The translations under genes were made by a program, and so were the position numbers. DNA of 64,000 nucleotides, taken from NCBI RefSeq assembly GCF_963082655.1, contig NC_081555.1, forward strand, positions 149,726,005 through 149,790,004, written 5' to 3'. Below, piece after piece: positions 17,301 to 30,442 of the stretch. How positions within the stretch are numbered: position 1 is the first letter of the stretch; each line of letters opens with the position of its first letter. Source of the DNA: Stomoxys calcitrans (taxonomy: Eukaryota; Arthropoda; Insecta; Diptera; Muscidae). The notes under the pieces were generated by a model. That model was not told the origin of the DNA. It did not search any database and saw only the letters and a list, made by a program, of their open reading frames with translations.

Positions 17301-20300
17301 GAGATACAGCCATTTTAAGTTTTCCAAGTGACATTTCGATATTTAATGGATTTTCAAAGAAATTTTTATTTTTTTAATGGAGTCACGAATTAAGGCCCAT
17401 TTCCCTCTAGGACGCATAGTTAAGGAGATACAGCCATTTTAAGTTTTCCAAGTGAAATTTCGATATTTAATGGATTTTCAAAGAAATTTTTAATTTTTTA
17501 ATGGGGTCACGAATGAAGGCCCGTTTCCCTCTAGGACGCATAGTTAAGGAGATTCAGCCATTTTAAGTTTTCCAAGTGAGATTTCGATATTTAATTAATT
17601 TTCAAAGAAATTATTATATTTTTAATGGAGTACGAATTAAGGCCCGTTTCCCTCTAGGACGCATAGTTAAGGAGATACAGCCATTTTAAGTTTTCCAAGT
17701 GAAATTTCGATATATAATGGATTTTCAAAGAAATTTTTATTTTTTTAATGGAGTCACGAATTAAGGCCCGTTTCCCTCTAGGACGCATAGTTAAGGAAAT
17801 ACAGCCATTTTAAGTTTTCCAAGTGAAATTTCGATATTTAATGGATTTTCAAAGAAATTTTTAATTTTTTAATGGAGTCACGAATTAAGGCCCGTTTTCC
17901 TCTAGGACGCATAGTTAAGGAGATACAGCCATTTTAAGTTTTCCAAGTGAAATTTCGATATTTAATGTATTTTCAAAGAAATTTTAAATTTTTTAATGGA
18001 GACACGAATTAAGGCCTTTTACCCTCTAGGACGCATAGTTAAGGAGATACAGCCATTTTAAGTTTTCCAAGTGAAATTTCGATATTTAATGGATTTTCAA
18101 AGAAATTTTTAATTTTTTAATGGAGTCACGAATTAAGGCCCGTTTCCCTCTAGGACGCATAGTTACGGAGATACAGCCATTTTAAGTTTTCCAAGTGAAA
18201 TTTCGATATTTAATGGATTTTCAAAGAAATTTTTAATTTTTTAATGGAGTCACGAATTAAGGCCCGTTTTCCTCTAGGACGCATAGTTAAGGAGATACAG
18301 CCATTTTAAGTTTTCCAAGTGAAATTTCGATATTTAATGGATTTTCAAAGAAATTTTAAATTTTTTAATGGAGACACGAATTTAGGCCTTTTACCCTCTA
18401 GGACGCATAGTTAAGGAGATACAGCCATTTTAAGTTTTCCAAGTGAAATTTCGATATTTAATAGATTTTCAAAGAAATTTTTATTTTTTTAATGGAGTCA
18501 CGAATTAAGGCCCGTTTCCCTCTAGGACGCATAGTTAAGGAGATACAGCCATTTTAAGTTTTCCAAGTGAAATTTCGATATTTAATGGATTTTCAAAGAA
18601 ATTTTTAGTTTTTTAATGGAGTCACGAATGAAGGCCCGTTTCCCTCTAGGACGCATAGTTAAGGAGATACAGCCATTTTAAGTTTTCCAAGTGAGATTTC
18701 GATATTTAATGGATTTTCAAAGAAATTTTTATTTTTTTAATGGAGTCACGAATTAGGGCCCGTTTCCCTCTAGGACGCATAGTTAAGGAGATACAGCCAT
18801 TTTAAGTTTTCCAAGTGAAATTTCGATATTTAATGGATTTTCAAAGAAATTTTTATTTTTTTAATGGAGTCACGAATTAAGGCCCATTTCCCTCTAGGAC
18901 GCATAGTTAAGGAGATACAGCCATTTTAAGTTTTCCAAGTGAAATTTCGATATTTAATGGATTTTCAAAGAAATTTTTAATTTTTTAATGGAGTCACGAA
19001 TGAAGGCCCGTTTCCCTCTACGACGCATAGTTAAGGAGATACAGCCATTTTAAGTTTTCCAAGTGACATTTCGATATTTAATGGATTTTCAAAGAAATTT
19101 TTAATTTTTTAATGGAGTCACGAATTAAGGCCCGTTTCCCTCTAGGACGCATAGTTAAGGAGATACAGCCATTTAAAGTTTTCCAAGTGAAATTTTGATT
19201 TATATTGGATTTTCAAAGAAATTTTTAATTTAAATGGAGTCACGAATTAGGGCCCGTTTCCCTCTAGGACGAATAGTTAAGGAGATAGCCATTTTAAGTT
19301 TTCCAAGTGAAATTTCGATATTTAATGGATTTTCAAAGAAATTTTTATTTTTTTAATGGAGTCACGAATTAAGGCCCGTTTCCCTCTAGGACGCATAGTT
19401 AAGGAGATACAGCCATTTTAAGTTTTCCAAGTGAAATTTCGATATTTAATGGATTTTCAAAGAAATTTTTATTTTTTTAATGGAGTCACGAATTAAGGCC
19501 CATTTCCCTCTAGGACGCATAGTTAAGGAGATACAGCCATTTTAAGTTTTCCAAAAGAAATTTCGATATTTAATGGATTTTCAAAGAAATTTTTAATTTT
19601 TTAATGGAGTCACGAATGAAGGCCCGTTTCCCTCTAGGACGCATAGTTAAGGAGATACAGCCATTTTAAGTTTTCCAAGTGAGATTTCGATATTTAATGG
19701 ATTTTCAAAGAAATTTTTAATTTTTTAATAGAGTCACGAATTAGGGCCCGTTTCCCTCTAGGACGCATAGTTAAGGAGATACAGCCATTTAAAGTTTTCC
19801 AAGTGAAATTTTGATTTATATTGGATTTTCAAAGAAATTTTTAATTTAAATGGAGTCACGAATTAGGGCCCGTTTCCCTCTAGGACGAATAGTTAAGGAG
19901 ATACAGCCATTTTAAGTTTTCCAAGTGAAATTTCGATTTATATTGGATTTTCAAAGAAATTTTTAATTTTTTAATGGAGTCACGAATTAAGGCCCGTTTC
20001 CCTCTAGGACGCATAGTTAAGGAGATACAGCCATTTTAAGTTTTCCAAGTGAAATTTCGATATTTAATGGATTTTCAAAGAAATTTTTAATTTTTTAATG
20101 GAGTCACGAATTTAGGCCCATTTCCCTCTGGGACGCATAGTTAAGGAGATACAGCCATTTTAAGTTTTCCAAGTGAGATTTCGATATTTGATGGATTTTC
20201 AAAGAAATTTTTAATTTTTTAATGGAGTCACGAATTAAGGCCCGTTTCCCTCTAGGACGCATAGTTAAGGAGATACAGCCATTTTAAGTTTTCCAAGTGA

Positions 20301-23300
20301 AATTTCGATATTTAATGGATTTTCAAAGAAATTTTTAATTTTTTAATGGAGTCACGAATTTAGGCCCATTTCCCTCTAGGACGCATAGTTAAGGAGATAC
20401 AGCCATTTTAAGTTTTCCAAGTGAGATTTCGATATTTAATGGATTTTCAAAGAAATTTTTAATTTTTTAATGGAGTCACGAATTAAGGCCCGTTTCCCTC
20501 TAGGACGCATAGTTAAGGAGATACAGCCATTTTAAGTTTTCCAAGTGAAATTTCGATATTTAATGGATTTTCAAAGAAATTCTTATTTTTTTAATGGAGT
20601 CACGAATTAAGGCCCGTTTCCCTCTAGGACGCATAGTTAAGGAGATACAGCCATTTTAAGTTTTCCAAGTGAAATTTCGATATTTAATGGATTTTCAAAG
20701 AAATTTTTATTTTTTTAATGGAGTCACGAATTAAGGCCCATTTCCCTCTAGGACGCATAGTTAAGGAGATACAGCCATTTTAAGTTTTCCAAGTGAAATT
20801 TCGATATTTAATGGATTTTCAAAGAAATTTTTAGTTTTTTAATGGAGTCACGAATTAAGGCCCATTTCTCTCTAGGACGCATAGTTAAGGAGATACAGCC
20901 ATTTTAAGTTTTCCAAGTGAAATTTCGATATTTAATGGATTTTCAAAGAAATTTTTATTTTTTTAATGGAGTCACGAATTAAGGCCCGTTTCCCTCTAGG
21001 ACGCATAGTTAAGGAGATACAGCCATTTTAAATTTTCCAATTGAAATTTCGAAATTTAATGGGTTTTCAAAGAATTAATTAATTTTTTAATGGAGTCACG
21101 AATTAAGGCCCGTTTCCCTCAAGGACGCATAGTTAAGGAGATACAGCCATTTTAAGTTTTCCAAGTGAAATTTCGATATTTAATGGATTTTCAAAGAAAT
21201 TTTTAGTTTTTTAATGGAGTCACGAATTAAGGCCCATTTCTCTGTGAAATTTCGATATTTAATGGATTTTCAAAGAAATTTTTATTTTTTTAATGGAGTC
21301 ACGAATTAAGGCCCGTTTCCCTCTAGGACGCATAGTTAGGGAGATACAGCCATTTTAAGTTTTCCAAGTAAAATTTCGATATTTAATGGATTTTCAAAGA
21401 AATTTTTATTTTTTTAATGGAGTCACGAATTGAGGCCCGTTTCCCTCTAGGACGCATAGTTAAGGAGATACAGCCATTTTAAGTTTTCCAAGTGAAATTT
21501 CGATATTTAATGGATTTTCAAAGAAATTTTTATTTTTTTAATGGAGTCACGAATTAAGGCCCGTTTCCCTCTAGGACGCATAGTTAAGGAGATACAGCCA
21601 TTTTAAGTTTTCCAATTGAAATTTCGAAATTTAATGGGTTTTCAAAGAATTAATTAATTTTTTAATGGAGTCACGAATTAAGGCCCGTTTCCCTCTAGGA
21701 CGCATAGTTAAGAAGATACAGCCATTTTAAGTTTTCCAAGTGAAATTTCGATATTTAATGGATTTTCAAAGAAATTTTTATTTTTTTAATGGAGTCACGA
21801 ATTAAGGCCCGTTTCCCTCTAGGACGCATAGTTAAGGAGATACAGCCATTTTAAGTTTTCCAAGTGAAATTTCGATATTTAATGGATTTTCAAAGAAATT
21901 TTTAATTTTTTAATGGAGTCACGAATGAAGGCCCGTTTCCCTCTAGGACGAATAGTTAAGGAGATAGCCATTTTAAGTTTTCCAAGTGAAATTTCGATAT
22001 TTAATGGATTTTCAAAGAAATTTTTAATTTTTAATGGAGTCACGAATTAAGGCCCATTTCCCTCTAGGACGCATAGTTAAGGAGATACAGCCATTTTAAG
22101 TTTTCCAAGTGAAATTTCGATATTTAATGGATTTTCAAAGAAATTTTTAATTTTTTAATGGAGTCACGAATGAAGGCCCGTTTCCCTCTAGGACGCATAG
22201 TTAAGAAGATACAGCCATTTTAAGTTTTCCAAGTGAAATTTCGATATTTAATGGATTTTCAAAGAAATTTTAAATTTTTTAATGGAGACACGAATTAAGG
22301 CCTTTTACCCTCTAGGACGCATAGTTAAGGAGATACAGCCATTTTAAGTTTTCCAAGTGAAATTTCATAAGGAGATACAGCCTTTTTAAGTTTTCAAAGT
22401 GAAATTTCGATATTTAATGGATTTTCAAAGAAATTTTTATTTTTTTAATGGAGTCACGAATTAGGGCCCGTTTCCCTCTAGGACGCATAGTTAAGGAGAT
22501 ACAGCCATTTTAAGTTTTCCAAGTGAAATTTCGATATTTAATGGATTTTCAAAGAAATTTTTATTTTTTAATGGAGTCACGAATTAAGGCCCGTTTCCCT
22601 CTAGGACGCATAGTTAAGGAGATACAGCCATTTTAAGTTTTCCAAGTGAAATTTTGATTTATATTGGATTTTCAAAGAAATTTTTAATTTAAATGGAGTC
22701 ACGAATTAGGGCCTGTTTCCCTCTAGGACGAATAGTTAAGGAGATACAGCCATTTTAAGTTTTCCAAGTGAGATTTCGATATTTAATGGATTTTCAAAGA
22801 AATTTTTAATTTTTTAATGGAGTCACGAATTAAGGCCCGTTTCCCTCTAGGACGCATAGTTAAGGAGATACAGCCATTTTAAGTTTTCCAAGTGAAATTT
22901 CGATTTATATTGGATTTTCAAAGAAATTTTTCATTTTTTAATGGAGTCACGATTTAAGGCCCATTTCCCTCTAGGACGCATAGTTAAGGAGATACAGCCA
23001 TTTTAAGTTTTCAAAGTGAAATTTCGATATTTAATGGATTTTCAAAGAAATTTTAAATTTTTTAATGGAGACACGAATTAAGGCCTTTTACCCTCTAGGA
23101 CGCATAGTTAAGGAGATACAGCCATTTTAAGTTTTCCAAGTGAAATTTCGATATTTAATGGATTTTCAAAGAAATTTTTAATTTTTTAATGGAGTCACGA
23201 ATTAAGGCCCGTTTCCCTCTAGGACGCATAGTTAAGGAGATACAGCCATTTTAAGTTTTCCAAGTGAGATTTCGATATTTAATGGATTTTCAAAGAAATT

Positions 23301-25489
23301 TTTAATTTTTAATGGAGTCACGAATTAAGGCCCATTTTCCTCTAGGACGCATAGTTAAGGAGATACAGCCTTTTTAAGTTTTCAAAGTGAAATTTCGATA
23401 TTTAATGGATTTTCAAAGAAATTTTTATTTTTTTAATGGAGTCACGAATTAGGGCCCGTTTCCCTCTAGGACGCATAGTTAAGGAGATACAGCCATTTTA
23501 AGTTTTCCAAGTGAAATTTCGATATTTAATGGATTTTCAAAGAAATTTTTAATTTTTAGTGGAGTCACGAATTAAGGCCCATTTCCCTCTAGGACGCATA
23601 GTTAAGGAGATACAGCCATTTTAAGTTTTTCCAGGGAAATTTCGATATTTAATGGATTTTCAAAGAAATTTTTAATTTTTAGTGGAGTCACGAATTAAGG
23701 CCCATTTTCCTCTGGGACGCATAGTTAAGGAGATACAGCCATTTTAAGTTTTCCATGTGAAATTTCGATATTTAATGGATTTTCAAAGAAATTTTTAATT
23801 TTTTAATGGAGTCACGAATGAAGGCCCGTTTCCCTCTAGGACGCATAGTTAAGGAGATACAGCCATTTTAAGTTTTCCAAGTGAAATTTCGATATTTAAT
23901 GGATTTTCAAAGAAATTTTTAATTTTTTAATGGAGTCACGAGTTAAGACCTGTTTTCCTCTAGGACGCATAGTTAAGGAGATACAGCCATTTTAAGTTTT
24001 CCAAGTTAAATTTCGATATTTAATGGATTTTCAAAGAAATTTTTAATTTTTTAGTGGAGTCACGAATTAAGGCCCATTTCCCTCTAGGACGCATAGTTAA
24101 GTAGATACAGCCATTTTAAGTTTACCAAGTGAAATTTCGATATTTAATGGATTTTCAAAGAAATTTTTAATTTTTCAGTGGAGTCACGAATTAAGGCCCG
24201 TTTCCCTCTAGGACGCATAGTTAAGGAGATACAGCCATTTTAAGTTTTCCAAGTGAAATTTCGACATTTAATGGATTTTCAAAGAAATTTTTAATTTTTT
24301 ATTGGAGTCACGAATTAAGGCCCATTTCCCTCTAGTACGCATAGTTAAGGAGATACAGCAATTTTAAGTTTTCCATGTGAAATTTCGATATTTAATGGAT
24401 TTTCAAAGAAAATTTTAATTTTTTATTGGAGTCACGAATTAAGGCCCATTTCCCTCTAGTACGCATAGTTAAGGAGATACAGCCATTTTAAGTTTTCCAA
24501 GTGAAATTTCGACATTTAATGGATTTTCAAAGAAATTTTTAATTTTTTATTGGAGTCACGAATTAAGGCCCATTTCCCTCTAGGACGCATAGTTAAGGAG
24601 ATACAGCCATTTTAAGTTTTCCAAGTGAAATTTCGATATTTAATGGATTTTCAAAGAAAATTTTAATTTCTTATTGGAGTCACGAATTAAGGCCCGTTTC
24701 CCTCTAGGACGCATAGTTAAGGAGATACAGCCATTTTAAGTTTTCCAAGTGAAATTTCGATATTTAATGGATTTTCAAAGAAATTTTTAATTTTTAGTGG
24801 AGTCACGAATTAAGGCCCGTTTCCCTCTAGGACGCATAGTTATGGAGATACAGCCATTTTAAGTTTTCCAAGTGAAATTTCGATATTTAATGGATTTTCA
24901 AAGAAATTTTTAATTTTTCAATGGAGTCACGAATTAAGGCCCGTTTTCCTCTAGGACGCATAGTTAAGGAGATACAGTCATTTTAAGTTTTCCAAGTGAA
25001 ATTTCGATATTTAATGGATTTTCAAAGAAATTTTTAATTTTTAGTGGAGTCACGAATTAAGGCCCGTTTCCTTCTAGGACGCATAGTTAAGGAGATACAG
25101 CCATTTTAAGTTTTCCAAGTGAAATTTCGATATTTAATGGATTTTCAAAGAAATTTTTAATTTTTAGTGGAGTCACGAATTAAGGCCCATTTCCCTCTAG
25201 GACGCATAGTTAAGGAGATACAGCCATTTTAAATTTTCCAAGTGAAATTTCGATATTTAATATAAGGAGATACAGCCATTTTAAATTTTCCAAGTGAAAT
25301 TTCGATATTTAATGGATTTTCAAAGAAATTTTTAATTTTTAATGGAGTCACGAATTAAGGCCCGTTTTCCTCTAGGACGCATAGTTAAGGAGATACAGCC
25401 ATTTTAAGTTTTCCAAGTGAAATTTCGATACATAAAAGATTTTCAAAGAAATTTTTAATTTTTTAATGGAATCACGAATTAAGGCCCGT

Positions 25490-28400
25490 TTCCCTCTAGG
25501 ACGCATAGTTAAGGAGATACAGCCTTTTTAAGTTTTCCAAGTGAAATTTCGATATTTAATGGATTTTCAAAGAAATTTTTAATTTTTAGTGGAGTCACGA
25601 ATTAAGGCCCGTTTCCCTCTAGGACGCATAGTTAAGGAGATACAGCCTTTTTAAGTTTTCCAAGTGAAATTTCGATATTTAATGGATTTTCAAAGAAATT
25701 TTTATTTTTTTAATGGAGTCACGAATTAGGGCCCGTTTCCCTCTAGGACGCATAGTTAAGGAGATACAGCCATTTTAAGTTTTCCAAGTGAAATTTCGAT
25801 ATTTAATGGATTTTCAAAGAAATTTTTATTTTTTTAATGGAGTCACGAATTAAGGCCCATTTCCCTCTAGGACGCATAGTTAAGGAGATACAGCCATTTT
25901 AAGTTTTCCAAGTGAAATTTCGATATTTAATGGATTTTCAAAGAAATTTTTATTTTTTTAATGGAGTCACGAATTAAGGCCCGTTTCCCTCTAGGACGCA
26001 TAGTTAAGGAGATACAGCCATTTTAAGTTTTCCAAGTGAAATTTCGATATTTAATGGATTTTCAAAGAAATTTTTAGTTTTTTAATGGAGTCACGAATTA
26101 AGGCCCATTTCTCTCTAGGACGCATAGTTAAGGAGATACAGCCATTTTAAGTTTTTCAAGTGAAATTTCGATATTTAATGGATTTTCAAAGAAATTTTTA
26201 TTTTTCTAATGGAGTCACGAATTAAGGCCCGTTTCCCTCTAGGACGCGTAGTTAAGGAGATACAGCCATTTTAAGTTTTCCAAGTGAAATTTCGCTATTT
26301 AATGGATTTTCAAAGAAATTTTTAATTTTTTTATGGAGTCACGAATTAAGGCCCGTTTCCCTCTAGGACGCATAGTTAAGGAGATACAGCCATTTTAAGT
26401 TTTCCAAGTGAAATTTCGATATTTAATGGATTTTCAAAGAAATTTTTATTTTTTTAATGGAGTCACGAATTAAGGCCCGTTTCCCTCTAGGACGCATAGT
26501 TAAGGAGATACAGCCATTTTAAGTTTTCCAAGTGAAATTTCGATATTTAATGGATTTTCAAAGAAATTTTTAATTTTTTAATGGAGTCACGAATTAAGGC
26601 CCGTTTCCCTCTAGGACGCGTAGTTAAGGAGATACAGCCATTTTAAGTTTCCCAAGTGAAATTTCGCTATTTAATGGATTTTCAAAGAAATTTTTAATTT
26701 TTTTATGGAGTCACGAATTAAGGCCCGTTTCCCTCTAGGACGCATAGTTAAGGAGATACAGCCATTTTAAGTTTTTCAAGTGAAATTTCGATATTTAATG
26801 GATTTTCAAAGAAATTTTTATTTTTCTAATGGAGTCACGAATTAGGGCCCGTTTCCCTCTAGGACGCATAGTTAAGGAGATACAGCCATTTTAAGTTTTC
26901 CAAGTGAAATTTCGATATTTAATGGATTTTCAAAGAAATTTTTAATTTTTTAATGGAGTCACGAATGAAGGCCCGTTTCCCTCTACGACGCATAGTTAAG
27001 GAGATACAGCCATTTTAAGTTTTCCAAGTGAGATTTCGATATTTAATTGATTTTCAAAGAAATTTTTAATTTTTTAATGGAGTCACGAATTAAGGCCCGT
27101 TTCCCTCTAGGACGCATAGTTAAGGAGATACAGCCATTTAAAGTTTTCCAAGTGAAATTTTGATTTATATTGGATTTTCAAAGAAATTTTTAATTTAAAT
27201 GGAGTCACGAATTAGGGCCCGTTTCCCTCTAGGACGAATAGTTAAGGAGATACAGCCATTTTAAGTTTTCCAAGTGAAATTTCGATATTTAATGGATTTT
27301 CAAAGAAATTTTTAATTTTTTAATGGAGTCACGAATTAAGGCCCGTTTCCCTCTAGGACGCATAGTTAAGGAGATACAGCCATTTTAAGTTTTCCAAGTG
27401 AAATTTCGATATTTAATGGATTTTCAAAGAAATTTTTAATTTTTTTATGGAGTCACGAATTAAGGCCCGTTTCCCTCTAGGACGCATAGTTAAGGAGATA
27501 CAGCCATTTTAAGTTTTCCAAGTGAAATTTCGATATTTAATGGATTTTCAAAGAAATTTTTATTTTTTTAATGGAGTCACGAATTAAGGCCCGTTTCCCT
27601 CTACGACGCATAGTTAAGGAGATACAGCCATTTTAAGTTTTCCAAGTGAGATTTCGATATTTAATGGATTTTCAAAGAAATTTTTAATTTTTTAATGGAG
27701 TCACGAATTAAGGCCCGTTTCCCTCTAGGACGCATAGTTAAGGAGATACAGCCATTTTAAGTTTTCCAAGTGAAATTTCGATTTATATTGGATTTTCAAA
27801 GAAATTTTTAATTTTTTAATGGAGTCACGATTTAAGGCCCGTTTCCCTCTAGGACGCATAGTTAAGGAGATACAGCCTTTTTAAGTTTTCCAAGTGAAAT
27901 TTCGATATTTAATGGATTTTCAAAGAAATTTTTAATTTTTAGTGGAGTCACGAATTAAGGCCCGTTTCCCTCTAGGACGCATAGTTAAGGAGATACAGCC
28001 TTTTTAAGTTTTCCAAGTGAAATTTCGATATTTAATGGATTTTCAAAGAAATTTTTATTTTTTTAATGGAGTCACGAATTAGGGCCCGTTTCCCTCTAGG
28101 ACGCATAGTTAAGGAGATACAGCCATTTTAAGTTTTCCAAGTGAAATTTCGATATTTAATGGATTTTCAAAGAAATTTTTATTTTTTTAATGGAGTCACG
28201 AATTAAGGCCCATTTCCCTCTAGGACGCATAGTTAAGGAGATACAGCCATTTTAAGTTTTCCAAGTGAAATTTCGATATTTAATGGATTTTCAAAGAAAT
28301 TTTTATTTTTTTAATGGAGTCACGAATTAAGGCCCGTTTCCCTCTAGGACGCATAGTTAAGGAGATACAGCCATTTTAAGTTTTCCAAGTGAAATTTCGA

Positions 28401-30442
28401 TATTTAATGGATTTTCAAAGAAATTTTTAGTTTTTTAATGGAGTCACGAATTAAGGCCCATTTCTCTCTAGGACGCATAGTTAAGGAGATACAGCCATTT
28501 TAAGTTTTTCAAGTGAAATTTCGATATTTAATGGATTTTCAAAGAAATTTTTATTTTTCTAATGGAGTCACGAATTAAGGCCCGTTTCCCTCTAGGACGC
28601 GTAGTTAAGGAGATACAGCCATTTTAAGTTTTCCAAGTGAAATTTCGCTATTTAATGGATTTTCAAAGAAATTTTTAATTTTTTTATGGAGTCACGAATT
28701 AAGGCCCGTTTCCCTCTAGGACGCATAGTTAAGGAGATACAGCCATTTTAAGTTTTCCAAGTGAAATTTCGATATTTAATGGATTTTCAAAGAAATTTTT
28801 ATTTTTTTAATGGAGTCACGAATTAAGGCCCGTTTCCCTCTAGGACGCATAGTTAAGGAGATACAGCCATTTTAAGTTTTCCAAGTGAAATTTCGATATT
28901 TAATGGATTTTCAAAGAAATTTTTAATTTTTTAATGGAGTCACGAATTAAGGCCCGTTTCCCTCTAGGACGCGTAGTTAAGGAGATACAGCCATTTTAAG
29001 TTTCCCAAGTGAAATTTCGCTATTTAATGGATTTTCAAAGAAATTTTTAATTTTTTTATGGAGTCACGAATTAAGGCCCGTTTCCCTCTAGGACGCATAG
29101 TTAAGGAGATACAGCCATTTTAAGTTTTTCAAGTGAAATTTCGATATTTAATGGATTTTCAAAGAAATTTTTATTTTTCTAATGGAGTCACGAATTAAGG
29201 CCCGTTTCCCTCTAGGACGCGTAGTTAAGGAGATACAGCCATTTTAAGTTTCCCAAGTGAAATTTCGCTATTTAATGGATTTTCAAAGAAATTTTTAATT
29301 TTTTAATGGAGTCACGAATTAGGGCCCGTTTCCCTCTAGGACGCATAGTTAAGGAGATAAAGCCATTTTAAGTTTTCCAAGTGAAATTTCGATATATAAT
29401 GGATTTTCAAAGAAATTTTTATTTTTTTAATGGAGTCACGAATTAAGGCCCATTTCCCTCTAGGACGCATAGTTAAGGAGATACAGCCATTTTAAGTTTT
29501 CCAAGTGAAATTTCGATATTTAATGGATTTTCAAAGAAATTTTTAATTTTTTAATGGAGTCACGAATGAAGGCCCGTTTCCCTCTACGACGCATAGTTAA
29601 GGAGATACAGCCATTTTAAGTTTTCCAAGTGAGATTTCGATATTTAATTGATTTTCAAAGAAATTTTTAATTTTTTAATGGAGTCACGAATTAAGGCCCG
29701 TTTCCCTCTAGGACGCATAGTTAAGGAGATACAGCCATTTAAAGTTTTCCAAGTGAAATTTTGATTTATATTGGATTTTCAAAGAAATTTTTAATTTAAA
29801 TGGAGTCACGAATTAGGGCCCGTTTCCCTCTAGGACGAATAGTTAAGGAGATACAGCCATTTTAAGTTTTCCAAGTGAAATTTCGATATTTAATGGATTT
29901 TCAAAGAAATTTTTAATTTTTTAATGGAGTCACGAATTAAGGCCCGTTTCCCTCTAGGACGCATAGTTAAGGAGATACAGCCATTTTAAGTTTTCCAAGT
30001 GAAATTTCGATATTTAATGGATTTTCAAAGAAATTTTTAATTTTTTTATGGAGTCACGAATTAAGGCCCGTTTCCCTCTAGGACGCATAGTTAAGGAGAT
30101 ACAGCCATTTTAAGTTTTCCAAGTGAAATTTCGATATTTAATGGATTTTCAAAGAAATTTTTATTTTTTTAATGGAGTCACGAATTAAGGCCCGTTTCCC
30201 TCTACGACGCATAGTTAAGGAGATACAGCCATTTTAAGTTTTCCAAGTGAGATTTCGATATTTAATGGATTTTCAAAGAAATTTTTAATTTTTTAATGGA
30301 GTCACGAATTAAGGCCCGTTTCCCTCTAGGACGCATAGTTAAGGAGATACAGCCATTTTAAGTTTTCCAAGTGAAATTTCGATTTATATTGGATTTTCAA
30401 AGAAATTTTTAATTTTTTAATGGAGTCACGATTTAAGGCCCG
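25490..30442 (+). repeat. Higher-order repeat: tandem duplication of 2.35 kb (second copy 2.6 kb)
   Basis: The block 25490-27841 is repeated at 27842-30442. Variant monomers line up at an offset of about 2353 (AGCCTTTTTAAG at 25521 and 27873; CCCATTTCTCTCTAGG at about 26103 and 28456). After about 29160 the offset becomes 2601, because the second copy has two extra monomers carrying GACGCGTAG and AGATAAAGCC. Shorter related segments recur at 31.1-32.9 kb. Confidence 0.88.
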
